Of a stretch of 64,000 nt of DNA, positions 11,633 through 23,945 are shown in pieces. Numbering within the stretch: position 1 is the first letter of the stretch; every line of letters starts with the position of its first letter. This DNA is from Prorocentrum cordatum. Lineage: Eukaryota; Sar; Dinophyceae; Prorocentrales; Prorocentraceae. Where the stretch lies: positions 87,501-151,500 of the forward strand of contig CAUYUJ010019592.1 of assembly GCA_963575745.1 (NCBI GenBank). Direction: 5' to 3'. Under the pieces are notes generated by a model. That model worked only from the letters and a program-made list of their open reading frames with translations, made no database searches and was not told the DNA's origin. A program made the translations under genes and the position numbers.

Positions 11633-12270
11633 GAGGAAGAGGAGGGAGGGAGGGAGGGGGCAGCGGAAGGAGTGAACGCGGGGACCGTCTCTTCAAAATG
11701 AGGACCCAACACCACAGGATGTTTGGAAATAAAAGAGAAGGGTATGATCACGAGATGCGAAAAGCGATAGGATCCGCGGGAGCTTGCGCAGGATCAGGGA
11801 TAGAGCTGACACAGACAGTCCTATGGGCGACTTCTGTGAGAGCACGACCGCAAGAGAGCAGCAGCAGGAGTGAGATGCCAATGAAAGCACGAAACTCGAC
11901 TTAAGGCAGATTGCCACGTGGAAGCGTGTCGAACGTTTGAACGATTCGGTCCACCGCAGCGACGCCCCACGGGAAAAGTATCGTATACACAGCGGACAAT
12001 GTAAGATATGCTTGTTTTTGCAGAGAGGCCAGCCTGCATACAACCTGCATGCCGCGCGGCAATGCACATATAGCTGAGCTGTCAGCTTGACGTCCTTCAT
12101 CTGGACTGGCCCGATGCGACACGCGTGTTTAGCTAACCCGACGAGTCGAAGACGCATGCCCAAGCGCTACTCTGAAAGATGCGACGACGAGGGTGAGGCA
12201 AAAGGTACGCACTGCACACTCGCCAAACCGCCGAGAAGCTCTCGAAAGGCTCCCCCCGAAGTGCTGCCCC

Positions 12271-12451
12271 AAATACAGCGGAGGCCAGTCCGCAAGAAAC
12301 CTTCCACAAGAAACCCAACCCTGAGACTCCAGGACGTCCACGGATGTGCGGTGTGGGCACGTCACGCTCTCCACGGCAAAACCACCGAGACCCAAGGAAC
12401 CCGGGGCACCCTGGAGGCGAGCAAGGTGCTTCTCGGCGTGGGCCTCCACTG
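12271..12451 (-). repeat. ~180-bp dispersed repeat with conserved minus frame, copy 1
   Basis: This segment matches 13264-13443. In both copies the same minus-strand frame is open and gives similar peptides (EKHLARLQGAPGSLGL here, KKHLACLQGALGFLGL in the other). The protein-level match suggests a duplicated exon or fragment of an unidentified coding element, not random non-coding DNA. No known domain. Confidence 0.65.
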
Positions 12452-12685
12452 CCGGGGGCCAGGCCCACGCCCCGCGCGAGGGGCGCAGGGCGGAGGTGAC
12501 GTCCCTCCGGGGCACAGTCCCAAAGAAGCCGAGGCAGCACGAGCAGGAGCTGCACGGCGAGCGCCGTACGAGAAGAGCAGTGCTGGGCGGCAGGACTCGC
12601 CCTGCAGATACTGGAGGCCTGGAGATGGGCACCGACACCGCGAGCGTCTTTGTTACTCGCTGTTTTGCCGATCGGCGCGGGCCCT

Positions 12686-12755
12686 CGCACCTCCTCCGCC
12701 TCCTCCTCCTCCTCCTCCTCCTCCTCCTCCTCCTCCTCCTCCTCCTCCTCCCCTC
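12686..12755 (+). repeat. (CCT)n microsatellite
   Basis: CCT/CTC trinucleotide array. Bases 12756-13263 hold nothing recognisable. Confidence 0.95.
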
Positions 12756-13263
12756 CATGGTGGAGCATATATTGGCTGTTTTGGGGCCCTTGTTCCAAGC
12801 AGGTGGAGTCTCCCCCACAGGACGCACGGTTGCAGACAGTCGCATTAAGCGGAGGTCCGGAGCCAGAACCCCTCCCCCCCCTTTTCCGCCAAAAATCGAA
12901 ACGCCGACTAAGAAAACGCTCAGGGGGTTGCCTCCACAGGGGGGGAGATGATCCTGGATTTCGGTGTTGGTGGTGATAGTTCGGTCACCCTGGAAGCCAG
13001 ACTGTCAGAACCATCACTGGGATCGGGATCTGCTTCCCTCGGTGGGGGCACACCGCCGATATTCGTGGTGGTGTCAACCTCTAGGCCTGCGAAAACAGAG
13101 GGCGAGAAGACTGCAACAAACCTGCACTTTCGGAGGTCCGCGCGGATATTTCGGTGGTCGGTGCTGCGACCCGCTCCCCGTACCAACAATCCATGCCCAG
13201 CACCGCCTTCGCCGCCCCTGACGCCAAGGAAAGGCTGTGGGGAGGGGGGTCCAGCGTCGATCC

Positions 13264-13443
13264 AATACAGTAGGAGCTCGACCACAAGAAACCTTCCACA
13301 AGGAACCCCACCTTGAGACCCCAGGACGTCCATTGATTTTTGGTGTGGGAACGTCACGCTCTCAAAAGCATATCCATTGAGACCCAAGAAACCCAGGGCG
13401 CCCTGGAGGCAAGCAAGGTGTTTCTTGGCATGGGTTTCCACTG
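13264..13443 (-). repeat. ~180-bp dispersed repeat with conserved minus frame, copy 2
   Basis: Second copy of the element at 12271-12451, about 990 bp away in the same orientation. The shared DNA includes AAGAAACCTTCCACAAG, CCAGGACGTCCA and CCCTGGAGGCRAGCAAGGTG. The minus frame stays open across the copy. Confidence 0.65.
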
Positions 13444-13779
13444 TACATCCTCGCGGACCTCCAAAAATATGCAAATGTGCCGCAAACTGCTACCGCTGTC
13501 AAGAGTTCACGGAATAATATTGTGTGTGGAAGGGGGTCCTGCCCTGGGACCCTCCTGGAGACAAGTGTCTAATCATGATGTGCGCTCCTGCAGTCTTGGG
13601 GCCGGTGAAAAATGAAAGATAAAAAACGCATAACATGGTGTCGCAAACCCAAAATTCACACAAGTCTGGCGGCTTTAGATTAGCAAATATGTACAGTGAA
13701 AACCGAAACAGCAACAAGGATGTGTGCTCATTGCTTGCGTGTGTTCAGAAACTTCATGTAAGATGTACACACACACACA

Positions 13780-14770
13780 CGTATGCCTACCTACCTACCT
13801 ACCTACCTACCTACCTACCTACATACATACATACATACATACATACATACACATCCATACATACCTACATACATACATATATACATACATGCATACATAC
13901 ATACATACATACATACATACATACATACATACATACATACATGCATTACAGTACATTATATTACATTACATTACACTACATTACATTACATGCATACATA
14001 CATACATACATACATACATACATACACACATACACACATACATTACATACATTACATTACATACATACATACATACATATACATGTATACATATACATAT
14101 ACATACATGCATGCATACATACATACTTACATACATACATACGTATATGCATACCTACATACATACATGCACGCATACATACATACATAATACATACATG
14201 CACGCATGCATAATACATACATACATACATATATACATGCATACATTCATATATACATACATTCGTACGTACATACGTACGTATGTGCATGCACACAAAC
14301 ATACATACAAACATACACACACATACATACAGACATACATGTATGCGTACATACATACATAAATGCATGCATACATACATACATACATATTTACATACAT
14401 ACATAAATACGTGTTCCAGACATACGCACACACGTATACATGCATACATGCATACATGCATACATACATGCATACATACGTGCAGGCATGCACACATACA
14501 TACATAGGTGCATGCATGTACGCATGCATGTACGCAACGGAAAAGGCATGAACGAGCATATGCATACATACATACAGGCAGACAGAGAGACACAAAGTCA
14601 TGCATACATACATACATGCATGCATGCATACATATCTTACAGGTACACACAAGCACATGCATACATATTTACCTACATACATACATGCAGGCAATGTACA
14701 AATGTACGTACATGCATACATACATGCATGCCTGCATACATGCGTGCATACATAAATACATGCATATTTC
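13780..14770. repeat. (TACA/CATA)n array
   Basis: CCTA units followed by about 900 bp of CATA with CATG, CATT and CACA variants. Open frames on both strands are repeat products. Bases 13444-13779 hold nothing recognisable. Confidence 0.97.
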
Positions 14771-14863
14771 GAATTTCATTATAATACAGTGCACCATATT
14801 TGTCATTGCATTACATGAGAATGCAATACAATAGAACACAACACGATACATTGCACGACATAT

Positions 14864-15060
14864 ATGCGTACATACATACGCGCATACAAACAAACAAACA
14901 AACAAACACATGCATACATACATACTTGCATACATACACACATGCATACATGCATGCACCTATGCACACATACCTACATGCATGCATGCATACATACATA
15001 CCCATACACATACATACATATACACATACATCTACATACACACACGTGCATATAACATAC
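14864..15060. repeat. (TACA)n / (CAAA)n array
   Basis: Continuation of the previous array after about 90 bp of unique sequence; contains a short CAAA run near 14886-14908. Confidence 0.95.
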
Positions 15061-15349
15061 AACAGACTCTTGACACCCGCCCTCTTCGTCTGTGAACGTA
15101 CACATATTGGTCCGATGTCGTTCGATTGACGCGTGTATTGGATACGCGGAACAATCGTACCCAACTATTCCGTGCACCAAATTGGGTTACACTTGCAATA
15201 CAAATGGCATGGGCCGAAGGCCGCTAGATACCCCAAACCAGCGACCCCCGCTCGGTTCGTATCTGAAGATACCCCCTTTGGGCTTTGCTTTCATACCAAC
15301 TCCTGGGCAAACCCCGACAGGCAGTCACCAGGTGATCGGAGCCGTGGAC

Positions 15350-15620
15350 CCTCACGGGCGGGTCGGTCGGGCGGGCGGGCCCCAGATGGCGGGCCCGGGA
15401 GGGCGGACCAGAGCGGTCCAGCCGGGCGGGCGGCACACGACAGCGGGCGGGCGGGCTTCCGGGGAGGAAGGCCAGCGGGACCTCACAGCGGGCGGGCAGG
15501 GGACGGGCGGGCGGGCACCAAGAGGTCACAGCGGGCGAGCGGGCCCCAGAAAACGCGGGTCGGGCGGACGGGCCCGAGTGGGCGGGTCGGGCGGGCGGAG
15601 CCTGGCGAGCGGGTCAGGCT
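15350..15620. repeat. GGCGGGC minisatellite
   Basis: Irregular units of GCGGGCGGGC with CCAGA, GGTCGGGCGG and CACAGC spacers. Extremely GC-rich. A (TCG)n run follows at 15808-15846, and an ATCGGATCG-rich tract at about 15990-16200. Confidence 0.85.
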
Positions 15621-15803
15621 GGCGGGAAGCCAGGACGGCGGCGAGGAAATCCCAGCAGGACTCTGGGGGCGAAATGGGGGCACAGGAGGAGCCCGGCCTC
15701 CGGAGACCAGACTGCATGTCCACGCCTTGCCCTGCCCCCCTGGGGCCCAGAGAGAGGAGCGGCAGCAGGAACATGGATCCAACGTTCGCCGACGAAGACG
15801 CCC

Positions 15804-15845
<42 letters not shown>

Positions 15846-16521
15846 CTTCAGGGTCGCAAGCACCAGCCGCAAGGCCTGCACAACACAGAGCCAACGTCGA
15901 CTGGCGAAGAGGACCCGCACCGTAGAGGCACTTGGCAGCGCGCTCGGGGGGTGGCCGCGAGGGCGGGCAGCGTCCAAGAGGGCGGGATCAGTCAGCATCG
16001 AATCGGTAAATCCGATGGATTCGAGGTGTGCATCGGATCGGGCTGCATCGACACGGAATCGAAATCGAATCGGATCGGCTGCACCACGATGCACCACAGC
16101 GCCATGCAAGCATCGGGCTGCATCGGATCGTCGGAACATCGCAATCGAGCCGTCTCGGGCCGGCCAGCATCGACACTGAAGGGGATCGATCGGATCAGAA
16201 AAATGAACTCTGGAAGGAGGGGCCTTCCCAGAAGGAACAGGCCTGCTCAGCAGGCCCCTGAGGCTCCTCCGAATGCGAGCACCTCCCATGAATTGCTACC
16301 GAAAACCTGTGGTCGATTTTGCGGCTGAAAGTTGTGTCGGAAGTGCATCCCAAGCGGTACGAAAAAGTAGTGCGGAAATGTCCACCTCAGGGACGTGGGG
16401 CGGACGTCTCCGCAAGAGCATGGCGAAAACAGCGGCGGACATACAAGGCTCCCATGAGTTGCTACCGAACGGGACGATAGAAGCGTGGCAGCGCGCACAA
16501 GGGTGCAGGGACAGGGGGCAA

Positions 16522-16618
16522 GGCTTCTTAGAAGCAGGCTGCCTCTTAGAACATACCGGCCCTACATCTGTAGAGAAGGCTCGCGCCTTATAAGAGGCAG
16601 GGGCGCTTCTAAGAAGCC
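16522..16618. repeat. 97-bp hairpin with nested inverted repeats
   Basis: Begins GGCTTCTTAGAAGC, then TGCCTCTTA, and ends TAAGAGGCA ... GCTTCTAAGAAGCC. The arms are complementary over about 30 bases with a short loop, and the outer GCTTCTTAGAAGC is itself palindromic. Fits a foldback MITE or a structured non-coding element. Confidence 0.6.
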
Positions 16619-16797
16619 AACCCCCCTCCCCCACCCCCCTCTGCGCGTGGCTGAGAGGCGGCGACACAGCAGCAGAGTGGACGACGGTGCTTGCGGTGGA
16701 ACCGGCGGCGGCAGCGTCCGAAGCGGCCCGCGCCCGGTCGGCGCTGCCAGCCTCTGGGACGGTCGAGGTGCCCCGCCACAGGACCTCGCGCCGCCGC

Positions 16798-16814
16798 GCG
16801 ACGACGACTACGAA

Positions 16815-16902
<88 letters not shown>

Positions 16903-16908
16903 ACGAAA

Positions 16909-16979
<71 letters not shown>

Positions 16980-16983
16980 GACG
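16798..16983 (+). repeat. (GAC)n trinucleotide array
   Basis: Nearly 190 bp of GAC/ACG with GGC and GAA interruptions, reading poly-Asp, poly-Thr or poly-Arg. A 479-codon plus frame passes through it (16485-17924), but outside the repeat it shows no domain, so I do not call a gene. Confidence 0.95.
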
Positions 16984-17509
16984 GCGACGACCCTGAGGGG
17001 CTCCCGAACTCCCCGCGGATCGGGCGGCCTCAGAGATCCTGGAATGCTGCAGGAGCCAGCGCCACGGGCGACGACGCCGTCGGTTGCGGCGACGAAGAGC
17101 CGTCGCTGCCGCGACGAACTGGGCCCAGACCGCGCCGCGGGCTCTCGGCGCACGCGAGCAGCGCGGGCGGGCGAGGAACCGAGGCCCGGCTCAGCGTCGC
17201 GGCGTGGGACGCAGAAGGACCTACGAAAACGACGTACTGGTGTTGGCAGGAGCACGTCCGAAACGAACATGCAATACACAACTATTACAATACGTCGTTT
17301 CCAGGAGGCAACGGCCAGAAAGCACCCGCCACAGAAGGCCACGGCCAAAAAGCACCCAAGGCGTGCGCGCGTCGCCCCTTGGGCGACTCACGCTTGCTAT
17401 CAGTGCGCTTGGGCGACGCCGACGGCAGACGCTGGCGAAGCAGCTCGGCATCGTCTCTGCGCTCCCCGCCCCACCCAGGCAACGGCACATGGCCACACCC
17501 GGGCCCCCT

Positions 17510-17680
17510 TCGGCGGTGGACAAACCTCCCTTTCGTAAACCTCCCCTTAGTGAAAACGGCCTGGGACCGAAACCGACGGACCTGGACCCGCAAAAATGAC
17601 GGCCGCGACGCCTTCGCGCGAACCGAAAACGGCCAAATCGCTGATCGACGTGTCAGGGTAGGAGGTCTATCAACCTTCGA
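17510..17680. mobile_element. 171-bp inverted-repeat element, copy 2
   Basis: Same length and internal sequence as the element at 8848-9018 (CCTCCCTTTCGTAAA, GAACCGAAAACGG, CGACGTGTCAGGGT). Its terminal repeats (17510-17529 and 17661-17680) match at 15 of 20 positions, so it is the older or more diverged copy. Bases 17681-19650 contain only a short ATGT-rich patch (18215-18285) and no gene I can support. Confidence 0.78.
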
Positions 17681-19654
17681 CCCCTCGCATCGTGAAAAGA
17701 CTTGCTGTTCAGTTCGCGGCCTCGCGGCCGCAAGAGAATCAAGACGGTCGAACACCAGCAGGGCGCGCCCAGGGCACCGTAAGGGCAAGACGGGCGGAGG
17801 GCACAAGAAAAGCGCGAGGCACCCGGAGAGGGCCAGGGGACGGACGGGCGGGCAGGAGGGCAGCGCGAGGACGCTGCAGGGCAACCAGGGGGACGCAACC
17901 TGGCACAACGTGGGAACAAAATAGGTGCGGGTTCTGGCTGGGTCCGTGCTCTAGGGGCCCTCGCTGGGCCCGGGACCGTTCCAAAACGACGCGGGATAAG
18001 AAACCACCCCTAGGGAAAAGGTCGCTACTAACGGGACCACGCATTGCAAAAATTCAGGCCATCGGATGTATGGGGAAGGGGTGTGCTAGGTGGCGGGGGC
18101 GATGGGGGGACAGGGAAGCCAGCAGTCCTCAACCGACTGCAACCGAACCAAGAAAACAGAAACACTACAAACGCACAACACAGGAAAACGATGTAAATGA
18201 ACATATCAAAGACATCGTGTGCATACATATGTGTGTAACTATATGTATGTATATGTATGAATATGTATGTATCTGTACGTACGTAGCGGCGCAGGGGGTC
18301 CTCATGACCGGGCGGCAGATGAAAATTCGAATTGCGATCGAACATAATCGAAGGCGCAATGAAAGAAACGTCGATCACTGACGTGCGGGGACGGGGGGTG
18401 GGTGGGCATGACAAGCGAAGGTGCAGCGGCTAGAGAACCGAGGAGCACGTTCGAGCGAGCTCTACTCAAGGCGAACTCAAGCGCGAGTTGTCCGGTGCGA
18501 ATCCAACTAGCCCTTTGAACGACAGGTGGTCTGACGAGGGTTTCGTTCTTCTTCCACAACCCCTCTTCCCTTCGGGGAGGGGACCCCTCCCTTTCCCCTC
18601 CCGGAGGTTTTTGGGGAGGGATCGCGAGGTGTTGGACGCCCCTTTTTTTCGGCCATTGGGAGTGCCGTTTTTTGCCACCCCTCACGACGATCGTGGCCCC
18701 CGGGGGCAAGGGGGCCTACATCAAAGACCCCCCTATTTTTACCGACCGCCTCCGAAATGGCCCCAAGAGGCCCTCCAGGGTTCCCCAGAAGCTCCCAACA
18801 GGACCCAAAGAGCGCCCCAACAAGCCACAAAAGGCCTCCAAAAAACACCCGGGAGGCCCCTCAGAGGCCACCGAGAGGCCCCCGAGGAGCCTCAGAAAGC
18901 CCAAGATGACATTCAAGATGGATCAGATAGTCCAAGCTTGCTCAAGATGGCTCCCAAGATGCTCCAAGCGGCCCCAAGGCCGCTCCAAGACGGTTCGAGA
19001 TGGCAACGGAGCCTCCCAAGCCTCCCTCGCTGTTTGACTATGCGTGTCGTTTCCTCTCCCCCCTTTTCAACTCTCACGGGCATCGTTCCTGAACGGGCTG
19101 GTGGGGATGTTGATTTTGGTCAGCGGGCTCGCGAAGCAAGTCGCAAGCCGTCCGAACAGTAGCCGGGCCACGACTACGCAGCAAGACAAGAGACAGGCAA
19201 GCGAAGCGAGCGCGCGGGCAGCCACTCAAGGGGAGGACTAGGGACGACAATCCCAACCCGGTGGCGTGGAAATCCCGTTGGCGACCATCAAGTAGGCGCA
19301 GCCAAAATGGCGCGGCGGCGCGACCATGTACACGCAAAGGTCGATCACCCGGCGTGAGTCGGCATAGGGCCCGACAAAAATGCGCAGGTCCGACAGGCAC
19401 TCCAGGACGACGCCCGTGCCGAATGTGACACAACAGCATCGCGTCAGCGCCGGGGTGAAGAGTGGGCAACCTCGTCACAAACAGGACTGCAAACGGCAGA
19501 TCCTCTTGTTTGTACACAGTGGCACATGCCGAAGCGAAGTCCATGTAGGAGAAAGCAGCCGACGGGCACACAGAGCCACACATGCCGAAGTCCTTGCACC
19601 GAAGAGGACGGCAGCGTGGCGAGACCCCACAGAACCCAAACGGTCCCCAGTGGG

Positions 19655-19845
19655 GGCTGACACCAAGCAGGAGCTCGTCAGGGGCCACCTGACCGCCCAT
19701 CCCCAGCGTGATCCTTGCATGAAATTCGAAGCGAGACTTCACGGAACCCTCCTGGTCACCTGTGCAAGCGGACACCAGGCAAGAGCAGGTCTGGGGCCAC
19801 CTGACCCCCCGCTCCCAATGCTAACCTTGCACGGAATTCAGGCTG
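19655..19845. repeat. Two ~120-bp direct repeat units
   Basis: GGGGCCACCTGACCSCCC ... CTTGCAYGRAATTC occurs twice about 120 bp apart. Non-coding or too decayed to read. Bases 19846-20150 hold nothing recognisable. Confidence 0.6.
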
Positions 19846-20149
19846 TCAGAGCACCATCAGACAGCGGCATTGGCGGCAACCCCAGCCGCGTGGGATAAAC
19901 CCGGCGAAACGAGGGAGAGGAGGGGAAATGCACGTCAGGCACGGTAGGCAACCCGTTGTGGCAGCTAACCACTGCGGCAAAAGGAAGCAGGAGACACAAG
20001 CATCGGAGCACACTGAACGAGGAGGGGAAGTGAACGCCAGGCAGGGCGGGGATACACGTAGGCACACGGTGCGAGAGGAGGAAAAATCATACTCGAGCAA
20101 TTGGTGCAGACAGGGACAATCACGGTGGGCTGCCAGTCCACATACCCGG

Positions 20150-22790
20150 TGCGTTGTCAAAAGCGCATCTCAGCGAAACTGGGTGGTGCCCCACACTCGG
20201 TGTTACTATCGAACCGTTTCACGGTCCATGGGCTCTCGGTTGCACGGCTCCACCCCCCAGCCGTGCCCAGAGCACTCCCACCCCACTGCGCGTGGCCAGC
20301 GTCGGCGCCCACGAGATCCCGACCATCTTGCGGGGGTGCCTGGCGCCCCCTGTTCGCGCAGACGTGGTGTCCCAGGCGTTGTCCACGCACCTGCGCACAA
20401 TCGATACCCAGACCCAATAAGTCGCTCATGGCCCGAACATCGCAGCTGTGGCTGCGAAATGACGTCAAGAAGGCGACGCAGGTTCACTGGTCGTGCCGAC
20501 GCTGGTCAAAAGCGCGCGCGCTGCCACGGGCAGCGCGTTGCACGGCAAAGGCGTGCCAAACGGCTGTGAACGACGCACCCTGGGTAACCTGAAGGTACCG
20601 GATCGTCTCGTTTGGTGACACTCCGTGGGGTTCCCACTGGGAGTCGTGGAACCGCGCTCTATAGAGCGGCCTTCCAATGTGGGGGACCCGTGGTCCTGGA
20701 CGCTGGCGATCGGCGAACCACCTGGGCGCCCGCCCACTTCCCGTCCGACGCGTCAAAGATGCCCCCCGGTTGGGCTGCCAAACCCGCCTGGGCAGTCGAG
20801 CTCGCGTCCCCACCCGAGCGGGGGGGGGCTGGCGCGTTTAGCAGGGATGCAGGGGTTGCCCCGCGGCTGCTTGCAGAGGCGCCCACCCGCATCGAGTCGC
20901 CGGCAGGGGAAGACGAATAGGGGCGAAAGGGCTCCTCAGACCCAGCTGAACGATGGCTTCGTTGTCCCGCTCGTCAGGGGAAGGCTGCTCGATGGTCTCC
21001 CCCCAAGCGGTGGGCCCCCCTTCCTCCTACGACTCGCGACTATCTTCACACTCTTCCTGGTGGAGGCGACTGACCGTCGCAGAATCCCTTGGAATCCGAG
21101 GCGGCTGGGCGTTCCCAAGTGTCGTGTCGCCCAGTGGGCTGTGTTGGACAGTAGGCATGGTCTTCCCTGTCTTCTCCCTGCCCCTTCTCCTGCGGCTCGC
21201 GACCAATTTCGCACTCTTCCCAGTGTAGGTGACTAACCATCGCAGAATCCCTTGGAATCCGAGGCGGCTGGGTGTTCCCAGGGGTCGCGTTGCCAGTGAG
21301 CTGTGCTGGACGGTCCGCACGGTTCTCTCTGTCTTCTCCCTGCGACTCGCGCCGATCTTCACACTCGTCCCGGTGGAAGCGACTGACCGTCGCAGAGGCC
21401 ATTGGAATCTGGGGCGGCTGGGTGTTCCCAGGGGTCGTGTTGCCAGTGGGTTGGGTTGGACGGTCGGCAGGGTCCTTTCTGCCTTCTTCCTGCCCCTTTC
21501 TCCTGTGGCTCACGACCCATTTCGAAATCTTCCCGGCGTGGATGAACGACAATCGCAGGGTCTGTTGGAATCCGAGGCGGCTGGGTGTTCCCAGGGGTCG
21601 CGTTGCCAGTGGGCTGTGCTGGAAGGTAGGCAAAGTCCTCTCTGTCTCCCCCCTGCCCCTCACCCTGCGACTCGCGGCTATCATCACATTCTTCCCGGCG
21701 GCGGACCGTCGCGGAATCCGTTGGAGACCGAGGCGGACGGGTGTGCCAAGAGGTCGCGTTGCCAGTGGGTTGTGTTGGACGGTCGGCATGGTCCTCCCTG
21801 ACTTCTTCCTGCTCCTCCTCCTGCGATTCGCGACTATCTTCGCGCTCTTCCCGGCGCAGGCGACCCGTTTCGCAATCTACCCAACGTAGGCGACTAACCG
21901 TCGCATCCCGAGAAGCCCGGTCAACAAGGTTCTCTCTGTATTCTACCTGCCCCTCACCCTGCGACTCGCGGCTATCTTCACACTGTTCCTGGTGGAAGCG
22001 ACTGACCATCGCAGAGGCCATTGAGATCCGGGGTGGCTGGGTGATCCCCGAGGTCGCGTTGCCAGTGGGTTGTGTTGGACGGTCGGCAAGGTCCTCTCTG
22101 GCTTCTCCCTGCCCCTTCCCATGTGGCTCGTGACCCATTCTGCAATTTGCCCGGCGAGTGTGAACGACCATCGGCCTTCCAGTGCGGGAGTCCCGCGGCC
22201 TTGGATGCTGGCGATCGACGAACAGGCTGGGCGTCCACCCACTTCCCGTCAAGGAAGCCCCCCAAGTGGGCTGCCGGCCCGTCTCGGCAGTCGAGCTCAC
22301 GCCCCCACCCGAGCGGGGGGGGTCTGGCGCGCTCTGCAGGGATGCAGGGGTTGCCCCGCGGCTGCTCGTAGAAGCGCCCGCCCGCGTCGAGTCGCCGGCA
22401 GGGGAGGGAGGAGGAATAGGGGCGAAAGGGCTCCTCGAAACCAGCTGAAGCACGGCTTCGTTGTCCCGCTCGTCAGGCGAAGGCTGCTCGATGGTCTCCT
22501 CGGTGGTCTCCACCCAAGCGGTGGGCCCCCCTTCCTCCTGCGACTCGCGACTATCTTCACACTCTCCCCAGTGGCGAGGACTGACTGTCGACGAGTCTGT
22601 TGGAAACCGAGGCGGTTGGGTGTGCCAAGAGGTCGCGTTGCCAGTGGGTTGTGTTGGATGGTCGGCAACGCCCTCCCTGACATTTTCCTGCTCCTCCTCC
22701 TGCGATTCGCGACTATCTTCGCGCTCTTCCCGGCGTAGGCGACTAACCGTCGCATCTCGAGGAATCATGCGCAGGTGCGAGAAAAGTCAG
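20150..22790 (-). pseudogene. Decayed repeat protein with C-terminal domain shared with the 25.9-27.1 kb frame
   Basis: Minus-strand reading frames here encode an N-terminal array (22.77-20.95 kb) of about 50-55-residue repeats: ECEDSRESQEEG, then DRPTQPTGNAT, then TQPPRIPTDSATVSRL. DNA unit length varies from 150 to 165 bp. A 330-bp block (22170-22500) inside the array is duplicated at 20650-21000. The array is followed by a short C-terminal region in two frames, with SFTAVWHAFAVQRAA and then FRSHSCDVRAMSDLLGLGID. These align with SFNGIWHAWVKRAA and WTNAGYDAYRMDRELRLGVD in the protein at 25920-27056, in the same order and spacing, so the two are paralogues. Several frameshifts mark this copy as dead. 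Function of the family is unknown to me; context suggests a retroelement protein. Confidence 0.6.
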
Positions 22791-22899
22791 TCCCAGGGGA
22801 AACGCTCTGCGTAGGCGGGGCGCCAGGCTGGCAGCGGGGCTGGCCGCGGGGCCGATAGCCGATAGTCAGGCTGGCGGGGGGGCGGGCCGCCAGGCTGGC

Positions 22900-23945
22900 C
22901 GAGGGGCGGGCCGAGGGGCGGGCCGCGAGCCGCAGCGGCGGTGCCGGCCACCGCGCCAACCGCCGCCGCCGCCGCCAGCGAAGAGCCGGCAGCGGCGGCG
23001 GCAGCGGCAGCAGCAGCGGCCGCCCCGAAAGCGGCCGAGACGCTGGCCACGGCGCCGCCGCCAGCCGCCGCCGCCGCCGCCAGAGGGGAGCCGGCGGCGG
23101 CGGCAGCCGCGGCAGCGGCGGCGGCGGCGGCAACGGCGGCGGCGGCCGCGGCGCCGGCGGCCGCGGGGGCGGCCGGCGGCGCCGGCAACAGCGCCCTCCG
23201 CCGCCGCCGCCGCCGCCGGGGAGCCGCGGGGCAGGCAGTCGGGCTGGCCGCGGGGCTGGCAGTCGGGCTGGCCGCCGGGCTGGCCGCGGGGCTGGCAGTC
23301 GGGGTGGGGCTGTCCGTCGGGCTGGCAGCCGGGCTGGCCGCGGGGCTGGCTGCTGGGCAGGCCGCGGGGCAGGCCGTAGGGCAGGCAGCCGGGCGCCGCG
23401 GCAGCGCAGGCCGCGAACTGGGCCGCCCGCGCCAGCGACGCCGCGGCCGGCCAGAGGCCGGCAGCGGCGGCGGCGGCGGCGGCGGCGGCCGCGGCGCAGG
23501 CAGCGGCCAGGGCGGGCGCGGCCGCGCGAGGGGCGGCGCGCGCGCGAGGGGCGGCGGCCGCGCCAGCAGCAGCCGCGACGCCGGCGGCGCCGCCAGCGCC
23601 AGGGCCCCCGACAAGCGCCGGCGGGACCGGGCGGCGGGGCAGCAGCAGCAAGGGCAGCCGCGGCAGGGGCGACCGAACCGCCGCCGGCGGCCGCCTCCAG
23701 CCGCCCGCGCGCCGGCCTCCAGGGGGAAAGGCAGCGGCGGCGGCGGGGCGCGCCGCCGACCGCCGCCGCCGCCACCGGCCGCCGCCGCCTCCCGCGCGCC
23801 GGCGCCCAGGGTGAAGGCGGCGGCGGCGGCGGCAGCAGCAGCCGCGGCAGCGGCAAGCGGGGGGCCCAGGCGGGGCGACCCGTCGCGGGCAGCGGCGGCC
23901 AGGCGCTGCCGCCGCCGCAGGGCGGCCCCGGAGGGGCGCGAAACC
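22900..23945. repeat. Extreme GC low-complexity block
   Basis: About 1 kb of (GCC/CGG)n, GGGCTGGCCGCGGGGCTGGC tandem units (23225-23390) and more CGGCGG. Every frame on both strands is open for hundreds of codons (Ala/Arg/Pro/Gly) simply because AT-rich stop codons are absent. Not a gene on this evidence. Confidence 0.9.

Noticed and set aside
10918-11904. Long poly-Met/Asp and poly-His frames
   Set aside because: Artefacts of the GAT/ATG trinucleotide array.
11693-12163. 156-codon minus frame with several cysteines
   Set aside because: No motif spacing, no homologue I recognise, no support from a second copy.
16485-17924. 479-codon plus frame with a poly-Asp stretch
   Set aside because: It spans a hairpin element, a GAC array and a 171-bp MITE-like element; the non-repeat parts show no family and overlap equally long frames.
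18488-19162. 225-codon plus frame
   Set aside because: Composition follows CCAAGATGGCTCC-type short repeats and homopolymers; no domain and a competing minus frame.
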